DNA of 22,160 nucleotides, from positions 1 through 22,160 of the forward strand of contig JAHHUC010000035.1 of the NCBI GenBank assembly GCA_020024215.1, given 5' to 3'. Below, one piece after another: positions 14,830 to 21,680 of this stretch (position 1 is its first letter; every line of letters begins with the position of its first letter). The notes under the pieces are model-generated. The model was not told the origin of the DNA and ran no database searches. It saw only the letters and a list, made by a program, of their open reading frames with translations. The stretch is from Oscillospiraceae bacterium. Its GTDB lineage: Bacteria > Bacillota > Clostridia > Oscillospirales > Ruminococcaceae. The position numbers and the translations under genes are program-made.

Positions 14830-15489
14830 TTACATAAGCCTTGTATTATTTATTGTCAGAGCAAATGTAAAGTCAAAAAATCTGGCTGCCCTTTTGCAAA
14901 GCAGCATTCTGTCAAGAAATATCTCAAAATACTCAGATACCTGACATATGCTTGTGTCTATGGTCAGCACAAGGTTGAACAGTCTTTCTTCGGTGTCAAT
15001 CCTGAGAAAGGATTCTGTTACAGAATAATTTACCCGGTCATGTATATCAAAGAGAGATATATCCTTTTCCCGCACTCTGCTTCTTCTGACATCGCTTTTG
15101 TCTGCAAGAATCAAGGCTGCTGCCAGCTCGCTGACCGGCTGTGCAGTATGCTCATCATGATTCCCTATGGCGGTTATAATCCTCGCCACCTCCGATGGCT
15201 CCATACCCATTTTATCCAATATTCTGAATGCCATAACGGCGCCGGACTGAGCATGGTCAATCCGGTTGATGACATTTCCTATATCGTGCATATAGCCTGC
15301 AATTTTGGCAAGCTCCGATGTCCTGTCATCATATCCCAGGCTTATCAAAACGGTGTGGGCAACATTTGCACACCTGACCACATGGGCAAAGCTGTGTTCG
15401 GTAAATCCCAGAGCCATAAGCGATTGGTCTGCTGTTTGGATATAGGTTTTAATTTCCTCATTTTTAAAAACATCCTGATAAGTAACCAT
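14830..15489 (-). CDS. HD-domain phosphohydrolase
   Basis: 219 aa. The HD superfamily ligands are in order: His36 (EHSFAHV), His68-Asp69 (YMHDIGN), His79 in NRIDHAQSGA, His111 (GNHDEH) and Asp130 (ILADKSDVRRSRVR). The layout H...HD...H...H...D matches metal-dependent HD hydrolases, which act on nucleotides or cyclic dinucleotides; the substrate is unknown. The C-terminal 80 residues (from DIHDRVNYSV) form a second, beta-like region ending TFALTINNTRLM. The ATG at 15489 has AGAGG 11 nt upstream. It is a single-gene unit with a sigma-A-like promoter overlapped by an inverted repeat. It is convergent with the ispH-rpsA operon and diverges from the Rnf-like operon. Confidence 0.87.
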   Translation of the reverse strand: MVTYQDVFKNEEIKTYIQTADQSLMALGFTEHSFAHVVRCANVAHTVLISLGYDDRTSELAKIAGYMHDIGNVINRIDHAQSGAVMAFRILDKMGMEPSEVARIITAIGNHDEHTAQPVSELAAALILADKSDVRRSRVREKDISLFDIHDRVNYSVTESFLRIDTEERLFNLVLTIDTSICQVSEYFEIFLDRMLLCKRAARFFDFTFALTINNTRLM

Positions 15490-15521
15490 AAATTAAAATA
15501 CCTCTTTTTACTGATACCATG

Positions 15522-15564
15522 ATTATATAACATAACCCTGCTTCGGGCAATAGATTTTTGCCCG
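15522..15564 (-). promoter_or_regulatory. Promoter of the HD-domain gene with operator-like repeat
   Basis: On the minus strand TTGCCC (15550-15545), 17 nt, TATAAT (15527-15522). The -35 box is part of a perfect 7-bp inverted repeat CGGGCAA-TAGATTT-TTGCCCG (15544-15564) with no T-run after it, so it looks like a binding site rather than a terminator. It lies in the 218-nt gap between the HD gene and the divergent Rnf-like operon and might control both. Confidence 0.45.
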
Positions 15565-15707
15565 ATAGTCCTGAGTTGTGAGTGTTTGTGCCAGAAAAAG
15601 GAATGTGAGGAACGAATATTTACAAAATGGTTGTTTCTTTTTCTTGATTTTTGTATTATAATTTATGAGTGTATGAGTATAAACAAAATGCGTAATTTTG
15701 AGGGATA

Positions 15708-16760
15708 ATGATGATTTTTAGCAATAACAAGGGTATAACTCTTGAGCAATATAAAGAACCGATGTTTTCAAAGGATATCATAAGACTTCCGGTTTGTGAT
15801 ATGATAAGAACCCAGTCATGCCTTGAAAAACCGAAAGACCCCATAGGGCTGTCATCTGATGATATTGTTGCCGTGTGCAGGGAGGCAAGGGTGATAGATG
15901 AATCAGACGGAAAGCATCTGTGGAAAAAAATATGTGATGCAAAGGAAAGAAGCATTTCATCAATCATTATAGACGCCATAGATGACGAGCCATACATATC
16001 AAGCCAGATAGTTCCTGCCATCAGATATTCTGATGAGCTTACATTGGGAATAGAGCTTTTGAAAAAAGCTGTGGGTGTAGATGATGTAAAGCTTGAGGTA
16101 TATAAGGACCTTGCAGAGCTGGATACCCGTGTCCCGGAGGTTATAGGGGGAGTAAAGGTCAGCTTTGTGGGCGGAACATATCCGGTAGAGCAGAGGGCTC
16201 ATAGGGCAAAGAGAAAAAAGAACAGCGCAATTTTCGGCGCGTGTTCGGTTATAGCCTTGTGCAATGCAGTTTATAAGGGACTTTTTCATGCCACCTGCTA
16301 TATAACAGTAGCAGGGGACTGCATAGCCAATCCTGCAAATTATGAGGTACCTGTGGGCTATCCTCTGGCTGATATTTTAAATGACGCCGGTCTGATTGCT
16401 GAGCCTAAGAGGGTGATAGTGGGAGGCTCCATGACCGGAGTTACAGTCTCTGAATTGGATAAGATAGGCATTTCTCCCACAACCAGAGGTATATTGGCAT
16501 TTCATGATGAATTTAAGAAAATGGAGGAATCCTGTATAGGCTGCGGAAGGTGTACAAATGTATGTCCTCAGGGATTGTCCCCCTACTATATATATCAGGT
16601 GCTGAACAGCAAGAGCAAAAGCAATCTTCTGATATTTGATGCAGACAAGTGCATTTCCTGCGGACTTTGCAGCTATATATGTCCTGCCAAGCTGGATTTG
16701 CAGCAGACTGTTGAAAAGGCAGCAGCCTTGACAAGAAATATGAAGGGAGAAAAGGAATAG
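15708..16760 (+). CDS. RnfC-like iron-sulfur protein without NADH/FMN loop
   Basis: 350 aa, about 90 shorter than usual RnfC. Canonical RnfC has an N-terminal sandwich domain, a glycine-rich NADH/FMN loop (GLGGAGFPTHVK type), an SLBB domain and two 4Fe-4S motifs. Here the sandwich is missing. The stretch aligned to the loop reads REARVIDESDGKHLWKKI (58-75), with its glycines gone, just before IIIDAIDDEPYIS (87-99), which matches the conserved IIN.aE.EPYiT. The middle (150-265) follows RnfC, and the clusters are intact: Cys276/279/282/286 and Cys315/318/321/325. It should pass electrons but probably not oxidise NADH. ATG 15711 is an equally good start (AGGG 6 nt before). Its stop overlaps the rnfD start by one base. 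Confidence 0.82.
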   Translation: MMIFSNNKGITLEQYKEPMFSKDIIRLPVCDMIRTQSCLEKPKDPIGLSSDDIVAVCREARVIDESDGKHLWKKICDAKERSISSIIIDAIDDEPYISSQIVPAIRYSDELTLGIELLKKAVGVDDVKLEVYKDLAELDTRVPEVIGGVKVSFVGGTYPVEQRAHRAKRKKNSAIFGACSVIALCNAVYKGLFHATCYITVAGDCIANPANYEVPVGYPLADILNDAGLIAEPKRVIVGGSMTGVTVSELDKIGISPTTRGILAFHDEFKKMEESCIGCGRCTNVCPQGLSPYYIYQVLNSKSKSNLLIFDADKCISCGLCSYICPAKLDLQQTVEKAAALTRNMKGEKE

Positions 16761-17785
16761 TGAATTTAAGCTTGCAGACCCCTCCCCACATAAGGAGCAA
16801 GGATTCCAACTTCTCAATGATGCTGGATGTTTTTATCGCTCTTATACCCGTATATTGTATGTCATATTATTTTTACGGAAAAAGATCTCTTTATCTTTTG
16901 TTTCTGAGTGTGGGAATAAGCATCATAACAGATTTTATATGTGTGCTTATGACTAGAAAGATACCCAATATAAAGGACCTTTCTATGGTGATAACAGGTA
17001 TGCTGATACCGCTTCTTATGCCTGTTACGGCAGATTGGTATATGGTTGCATTGGCGGTAATATTCGCCATTGTGGTGGCAAAGCATCCCTTTGGAGGAAT
17101 AGGGCAGAATGTGTTCAATCCTGCTGTTGCAGGCGTCGCATTTGTAACCATATGCTTTCCGAATGAAATGTTTGCATATGTTAAGCCGTTTACATATCTT
17201 CCTGTGAACATTGTTCAGAGCATAAGCTCGGTTGCCTCTCCTGCAAAGGCCCTTTCCTTAGGCGGTGTCCCATCCTTTGACCTGACAGATATGTTTTTGG
17301 GAAATGTGCCGGGGCCTATGGGCGCTACCAATATACTGGTTCTTTTTTCCTGCCTGCTGTATCTTGTTGTAAGAAAGACCATCACCTTCTCAATGTCCGG
17401 CTGCTTTCTTTTGGGTGCTTCACTATCCGCACTCATTTTCCCAAGGGCGGACATGACAGGCATACAGTCGGTATTCTATGAAATGATGAGCGGATATATG
17501 GTAATTACTGCCGTGTTTCTCATAAATGATCCTGTCACATCCCCAAAAAGGGCATTTCCGAGATGCCTTTATGGGTTTATAGCCGGAATTGTGGCAATGC
17601 TCTTCAGGCATTTGGGAAGATATGAGGAATCCATTCTCTTTGCCATACTTGTTATGAATGCTTCGGTTTGGATATTGGATTTGTTGGGAGAATATGTAGC
17701 ACATTATTACAGGAGGAAAGACAGTGAAAACAGAGAGTCTGAGAAAGCACATAGCATGGCTGGGAAAGACCGATCCGATATTTAA
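16760..17785 (+). CDS. RnfD-like membrane subunit
   Basis: 341 aa, ten-helix-type membrane protein close to RnfD: PPHIRSKDSNFSMMLDVFIAL at the N-terminus, FGGIGQNVFNPAVAGVAF (111-128), LGNVPGPMGATN (180-191) and FLINDPVTSPK (253-263). In canonical RnfD the FMN-carrying Thr sits in D-G-x-S-x-A-T-P; here the aligned stretch is S-I-S-S-V-A-S-P (154-161), so Thr is Ser160 and the leading Asp is Ser154. Flavinylation by ApbE prefers Asp..Thr, so covalent FMN is uncertain. The start is GTG 16760 with AAGGGAG and AAGGA upstream. The C-terminal 20 residues (RRKDSENRESEKAH...) are charged and overlap the next gene by 62 nt. It is the most conserved of the four Rnf-like proteins. Confidence 0.88.
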   Translation: MNLSLQTPPHIRSKDSNFSMMLDVFIALIPVYCMSYYFYGKRSLYLLFLSVGISIITDFICVLMTRKIPNIKDLSMVITGMLIPLLMPVTADWYMVALAVIFAIVVAKHPFGGIGQNVFNPAVAGVAFVTICFPNEMFAYVKPFTYLPVNIVQSISSVASPAKALSLGGVPSFDLTDMFLGNVPGPMGATNILVLFSCLLYLVVRKTITFSMSGCFLLGASLSALIFPRADMTGIQSVFYEMMSGYMVITAVFLINDPVTSPKRAFPRCLYGFIAGIVAMLFRHLGRYEESILFAILVMNASVWILDLLGEYVAHYYRRKDSENRESEKAHSMAGKDRSDI

Positions 17786-18398
17786 GGGAAATCCGGTTTT
17801 ATATTTAGGCATATGTCTGCCGTTTGTGATCGTGCCGACCATGACATTAAAAACAGGTGTGCTGTTAAGTGCGCTGATGTTCATATCCACCATCATACCT
17901 GTTGCCGTATATTCTTCTATCGGCTTCAGGCTTTCAAGGGAAATAAGGTTTATTATTTCAACAGTGATATCCACCGCACTTGTGTCACTTTTTTTCTATT
18001 TCACCAAAACTGTGTTTGCTGAGTTTTACCTTATTGTGGGAGTTTATGCAATGCTTTTTGGAGTAAACGGCTTAACCATTTACTGTGAGCATAAAAATGA
18101 GGGAAAAAGTGTTTTAGAAAATATTTCCTTTGCATTCAAGGCGTGCATAGGATATTCTATAATTGTTTGCTTTGTGTCATTTATAAGAGAATTTCTGGCG
18201 CTTAAAACAATTTGGGGACAGCCGATTGACCTGTTCCCTGTAAAGCTGGAGGGAATTTCATTTCCCTTTTTCGGATTTATAATGCTGGGATTTTTGAGCG
18301 CGTTTTTCAGATGTGCAGAGCGCCAGAACAGAAAAAGGCTTTTGAAGAAAGCTGAAAAACTGTCACAGGAAAGGGAGGGAAAAACAGATGCAGAGTAA
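17724..18398 (+). CDS. RnfE-like membrane subunit missing one cluster cysteine
   Basis: 224 aa, six hydrophobic segments, with a C-terminal charged tail as in RnfE. GNPVLYLGIC (22-31) corresponds to the NN..LVQLLGLCP motif, keeping Cys31. EIRFIIST matches the EIRIPIY region and SFIREFLALKTIWG matches the LREIIGNGTLF region. The second cluster motif, TNC in RnfE, reads VNG (114-116), so its cysteine is gone; Cys121 lies five residues later. In Rnf and Nqr complexes these cysteines, with two from RnfA, hold an intramembrane 2Fe-2S cluster. GTG 17724 has a perfect AGGAGG at 17711-17716; no other start lies before residue 40, so the 62-nt overlap with rnfD is real. The frame is intact. Confidence 0.8.
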   Translation: MKTESLRKHIAWLGKTDPIFKGNPVLYLGICLPFVIVPTMTLKTGVLLSALMFISTIIPVAVYSSIGFRLSREIRFIISTVISTALVSLFFYFTKTVFAEFYLIVGVYAMLFGVNGLTIYCEHKNEGKSVLENISFAFKACIGYSIIVCFVSFIREFLALKTIWGQPIDLFPVKLEGISFPFFGFIMLGFLSAFFRCAERQNRKRLLKKAEKLSQEREGKTDAE

Positions 18399-18981
18399 TA
18401 TACCGCTTATATTTCTTTTCTTTTCTTCCATGATCACAGAAAATCTGGTTTTTGCAAGAGCAATAGGAATTGAGGAAATAAACAACAGAACAGATGACAT
18501 AAAGAGGATAATCGTACACAGCGGAATTATTTTTGCAGTCTGCCTGCCTGCATCGCTCATCTCCTACCCTATAAAGTATTATCTTTTAGGGGCGAAGAAT
18601 TGGGTTTTTCTAAAGGGTGTGGTGGTTGTCCTGTCTGTGAGCCTCTGCTTTCTTGCAGAGAGCTTTTTGGGTAAGAAATACGGCTTTTATAAAAAATTCA
18701 ATGTGGGCTGTAACACAGCACTGCACCTTTCCATAAGCTGCACATCAGTGGCTGCGGTTTTGTATTCTCTTCAGTTTACGTCAATTTTAAAGTGTTTGGT
18801 TTATCTGTTCGGAAGCTGTGTCGGTGTTTTGCTTTCCATGCTGCTTCTGCGTTCCGGAAAGGAAAGACTGGAGCTTTCAGGTGTCAGCAAGGCCTTCAGA
18901 GGGCTTCCTATAATGCTCATTTATATAGGTATCCTTAGCATGGCAATTTACGGCCTTGTAGGTCACAAGCTTTTAGCCTAG
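18388..18981 (+). CDS. RnfA-like membrane subunit missing one cluster cysteine
   Basis: 197 aa, six transmembrane helices, same length as RnfA. The N-terminal motif NNFVL.KFLGLCP reads ENLVFARAIGIEE (18-30), so the cluster cysteine is Glu29. The second motif, TTNCAVLGVAL, aligns with SISCTSVAAVL (115-125), keeping Cys118. Together with the RnfE-like partner, two of the four ligands remain, one in each protein. ATG 18388 has AGGGAGG at 18372-18378 and overlaps the RnfE-like stop by 11 nt. RnfB would normally follow but is absent; the next gene is a DUF4015-type protein. Assignment to RnfA rather than RnfE rests on length and operon order. Confidence 0.78.
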   Translation: MQSNIPLIFLFFSSMITENLVFARAIGIEEINNRTDDIKRIIVHSGIIFAVCLPASLISYPIKYYLLGAKNWVFLKGVVVVLSVSLCFLAESFLGKKYGFYKKFNVGCNTALHLSISCTSVAAVLYSLQFTSILKCLVYLFGSCVGVLLSMLLLRSGKERLELSGVSKAFRGLPIMLIYIGILSMAIYGLVGHKLLA

Positions 18982-18993
18982 GAGGAAGTGCAA

Positions 18994-20211
18994 ATGGTAA
19001 ATAAACAGTATAAGATCAAAAGATATAAAAACATTTACGGTAATAACGGAGGCAGCAGCAAGGCTATAAAGGTCATCCTCTCTATTGCGGCAGTTGTGCT
19101 TTGCTGTTTTTTGGGATGGGCTGTTTATGAGCCTGTGTATAATGCGTTTGTGGGAAGAGAAAGTGAAGAAGAGGTTTCCTCGTCAGCTGATGAAAAAAAT
19201 AAAGAAGAGAGCAGCAGCTCATCAAGCCGGCCAGATGAGGAAAGCAAGATTTCTCAAGAGGAAAATTCCGCTTTAAGCGCAGAAAAAGAAAAAGCCGAAG
19301 AGGAGAAAAAGACAGCAAAAAACAAAAATGTGGGGGGAGTTTTCATCCCCAACGCCATTTTAAATAATCCTGCTCATCTGGAGTCGTTTTTAAAGGACCT
19401 TAAAGAAAAGGGCTGCACTTCTGTGGTTGTTGAAGCAAAAAATGCTATGGGTGAGGTATTGTATTTAAGTGAAAACGAGACAGCCATCAAATCCCTTGCC
19501 ATAGTTGCCAATGCCTTTGATGCCAAAAAGGTGGCAGGGGCAATAAGGGATGCAAATATGACGCCTGTTGCCAAAATCCACGGCTTCAGAGATGGTATAG
19601 CAGCATTATCCAACAGCGATTTTGCTGTTAAGTATTATGATACAACCTACATATGGCTTGATAATTCGGCAGAATTAGGCGGCAGAGGCTGGCTCAATCC
19701 TTACAGCGCACAGTCCGGTGAATATATAGCTCAGCTTGCAGGTGAGCTTATCTCGGCAGGCTTTAAGGAAATTATTGTAGATTCGCTTCACTATCCTATG
19801 GGTGTGGGCAGAGAAAAGATGGGCTTTGGAAATGTCTCTGATGACAGACTTACCGCAATTTCAGCATCTATGAAGAAAATTGAGGAAAAGGTAAAGCAAA
19901 AGGGGGGCAAGGTGAGCTTTGTGCTCAACCCTCCTGATTATGAAACCGATTCAAAAATGCTTTATGGTGGTGACATATTGAACAAAAAGGAGCATCTTTA
20001 TGCACTCACCACATCTATTGATGGCTTTGATTCAATAAAAAATACGCTGGAAAAGATAAATTCTGCCGGAAGGGAAGCGGATATAATTCTTCTTTCATAT
20101 AATTATGACGGCAGTCAGGCGACAGGTGAAAAGCTCAAGCTTATTGTGGATGAGCTTAGAAAAAGCAATGTGGGCAGCATATATCTTTTTAACCCGCAGG
20201 GAATATATTAA
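18994..20211 (+). CDS. Membrane-anchored DUF4015-type (glycoside-hydrolase-like) protein
   Basis: 405 aa. The basic N-terminus is followed by one transmembrane helix (about 24-46) with no lipobox, a Ser/Glu/Lys-rich linker (55-112), and a TIM-barrel-like domain (113-405). GGVFIPNAILNN, VVVEAKNAMGEVLYLS and WLNPYSAQSGEYIAQLAGEL...GFKEIIVDSLHYP (233-268) follow the DUF4015/COG1306 pattern of putative glycosidases, in which the Asp of the FDYIRFP-like segment (Asp263 here) is the candidate acid. The domain should face outside. Substrate and activity are unproven in the family. ATG 18994 has AGGAGG at 18980-18985, which overlaps the RnfA-like stop, so it belongs to the same operon. GTG 18988 is too close to that site. 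Confidence 0.83.
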   Translation: MVNKQYKIKRYKNIYGNNGGSSKAIKVILSIAAVVLCCFLGWAVYEPVYNAFVGRESEEEVSSSADEKNKEESSSSSSRPDEESKISQEENSALSAEKEKAEEEKKTAKNKNVGGVFIPNAILNNPAHLESFLKDLKEKGCTSVVVEAKNAMGEVLYLSENETAIKSLAIVANAFDAKKVAGAIRDANMTPVAKIHGFRDGIAALSNSDFAVKYYDTTYIWLDNSAELGGRGWLNPYSAQSGEYIAQLAGELISAGFKEIIVDSLHYPMGVGREKMGFGNVSDDRLTAISASMKKIEEKVKQKGGKVSFVLNPPDYETDSKMLYGGDILNKKEHLYALTTSIDGFDSIKNTLEKINSAGREADIILLSYNYDGSQATGEKLKLIVDELRKSNVGSIYLFNPQGIY

Positions 20212-20225
20212 AAGAGGTTTTAGGT

Positions 20226-20630
20226 ATGGTAAAAGAGCTTATAAGGCAGGCGCTCATGGCAAGAGAAAATGCCTATGCGCCCTATTCTGATTATTTGGTG
20301 GGCGCCTCCTTGCTTGCAGGCAGCGGCAGAATATATACAGGCTGCAATGTAGAAAACGCCTCCTATGGAGCCACAAACTGCGCTGAGCGCACAGCTGTTT
20401 TCAAGGCTGTAAGCGAAGGGGAGAGAAAAATAAGCTTTATTTGCATTGTGGGAGGCAAAAGAGGAAAGAAGCCCTCTTCCTATGCCTATCCCTGCGGAGT
20501 GTGCAGGCAGGTAATATCTGAATTTGCCGATGATGATACAAAAATAATTGTTGCAAACTCGGAGGATGACTATGAGGTTTACAGCATAAAGGAAATTCTG
20601 CCCTTTGCATTTTCAAAAGAAAATCTCTGA
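20226..20630 (+). CDS. cdd: Cytidine deaminase
   Basis: 134 aa, standard for the homotetrameric cytosolic enzyme that deaminates cytidine and deoxycytidine to the uridines. GCNVENASYGATNCAE holds the zinc ligand Cys52 and catalytic Glu54; PCGVC gives Cys90 and Cys93. Substrate residues Asn41 and Glu43 in CNVEN are present. The ATG is preceded by AAAGAGG and lies 14 nt after the DUF4015-type stop; it is the last gene before the hairpins at 20672. With the nucleoside phosphorylase at 1520 it points to pyrimidine salvage, but the two are not in one operon. Confidence 0.95.
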   Translation: MVKELIRQALMARENAYAPYSDYLVGASLLAGSGRIYTGCNVENASYGATNCAERTAVFKAVSEGERKISFICIVGGKRGKKPSSYAYPCGVCRQVISEFADDDTKIIVANSEDDYEVYSIKEILPFAFSKENL

Positions 20631-20671
20631 AAGCTAAAGTGTGAGCACAAAAGCTTCTTTGTCAATATTAA

Positions 20672-20756
20672 AATAAAAGGGGTTAGACAGCTATGTAAAA
20701 GTCTGTCTAACCCCTTTTATTAAGCCCCCTTTACTTTTTTAGGTAAAAGGGGCTTA
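20672..20756. terminator. Tandem strong hairpins between convergent genes
   Basis: Hairpin one is a perfect 19-bp stem (20672-20690 with 20703-20721), loop CTATGTAAAAGT. On the minus strand it exits into TTTTATTTTAAT, a good terminator for the sortase; on the plus strand the T-run is short. Hairpin two pairs TAAGCCCC-C-TTTAC (20721-20734) with GTAAA-A-GGGGCTTA (20743-20756), one mismatch, loop TTTTTTAG. The two hairpins share the base at 20721 and related CCCCTTTTA sequence. Confidence 0.8.
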
Positions 20757-20783
20757 TGGCTTATATGCCTATTGTATATGGGT

Positions 20784-21599
20784 TTAATAATGCTCAAGCT
20801 TTTTTGCCACAACAACAAAACGGCCGTTTTTTACATGATATGAGCATGTGGAGAGTGTAAGAAGCTGATCGCCGTATTCTAAAAATACACCTGTGTCATA
20901 GATGGATTTTTCTTTAAAAAAGCTGACAGCCCGGTTATATTCCTCTTCACCCTCGGCGTCAATAAAATCATAGTACTTGAAGCCTTGGTCATTTTTATTG
21001 TGAACATAGTCAAAAAAGACTGCTGCTACTTCATAATTTTGCTGCTCATATAATGTATCAAAGTGAATTACCCTGTGTTCTTTCCAATATTCTTCATTCT
21101 GATAATTTAAAAGGGAGCCGAACATAGTGCCGTTTTTCATATTGTGACCATATAAAATAAGGTTGTCACTATCTTTCCGGCAGCGATAGTCCATAAAAAT
21201 TGAGCCTGCTATGCTGTACTCATTATCAAAATTTAATCTCAAATACATCTGTGGATCGGTTGGTGTATGCATAACAGGATAATTTAAAGGAGTATCATCA
21301 ATTTTAACCCATCCGTAAAGATTTGGATTTTGCTGAGCCAATTTTGCATATTGGGGGAGAATTGCTCCGTTCTCCTCAGGCTTTGCCGGTTTTGACGCTT
21401 GGGATAATGCTTTCTGATTTATGGCTGTTTCATCTGCCATTTTTTTGAATTTTTCCTGCTCCTTATAGAGGGAGTGGGCTTCATATGCAGCATATAAAGC
21501 GGCAGCCAGAGAAATTCCGACCAAAACAAGCGTCAGCACAGCATATATTTTTTTCTTTGCCGTTTTTGGATATTTTCCTGTATAAAAGAAATGCTTCAT
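20784..21599 (-). CDS. Class B-like sortase
   Basis: 271 aa, typical of class B sortases. An N-terminal helix (about 18-38) anchors it, with the catalytic domain outside (about 85-271). The triad is present: His152 in LYGHNMKNGTMFGSL, Cys252 in TLSTCSYH and Arg260 in NGRFVVVAKK. The extended N-terminal helices and YGHNM...FGSL wording fit class B, although assignment of subclass is by eye. It would join a surface protein carrying a C-terminal sorting signal to the cell wall. The neighbouring minus-strand repeat protein ends in TPNTG and is the obvious candidate substrate. ATG 21599 has only a weak ribosome binding site (AGAAAG), which is unusual in this window. Transcription should end at the 20672 hairpin. 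Confidence 0.92.
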   Translation of the reverse strand: MKHFFYTGKYPKTAKKKIYAVLTLVLVGISLAAALYAAYEAHSLYKEQEKFKKMADETAINQKALSQASKPAKPEENGAILPQYAKLAQQNPNLYGWVKIDDTPLNYPVMHTPTDPQMYLRLNFDNEYSIAGSIFMDYRCRKDSDNLILYGHNMKNGTMFGSLLNYQNEEYWKEHRVIHFDTLYEQQNYEVAAVFFDYVHNKNDQGFKYYDFIDAEGEEEYNRAVSFFKEKSIYDTGVFLEYGDQLLTLSTCSYHVKNGRFVVVAKKLEHY

Positions 21600-21680
21600 G
21601 TATAAAACTATCTTTCTTTTGGCTTTTTATGGGGAGATATCTCCAAAAATCATCTTAGATAATTTCCCGTTGTTGACAAT

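Noticed and set aside
15040..15522. 160-aa plus-strand open frame opposite the HD gene
   Set aside because: Antisense shadow; the minus strand carries the full HD metal-ligand set.
15631..15662. Promoter for the Rnf-like operon using TATAAT at 15657-15662
   Set aside because: The -10 box is good, but no -35 box at 16-18 nt is convincing (TTGTTT is 20 nt away); left uncalled.
16377..16817. 146-aa minus-strand frame opposite the RnfC-like gene
   Set aside because: Shadow frame; no start site and it covers the 4Fe-4S motif region of the real gene.
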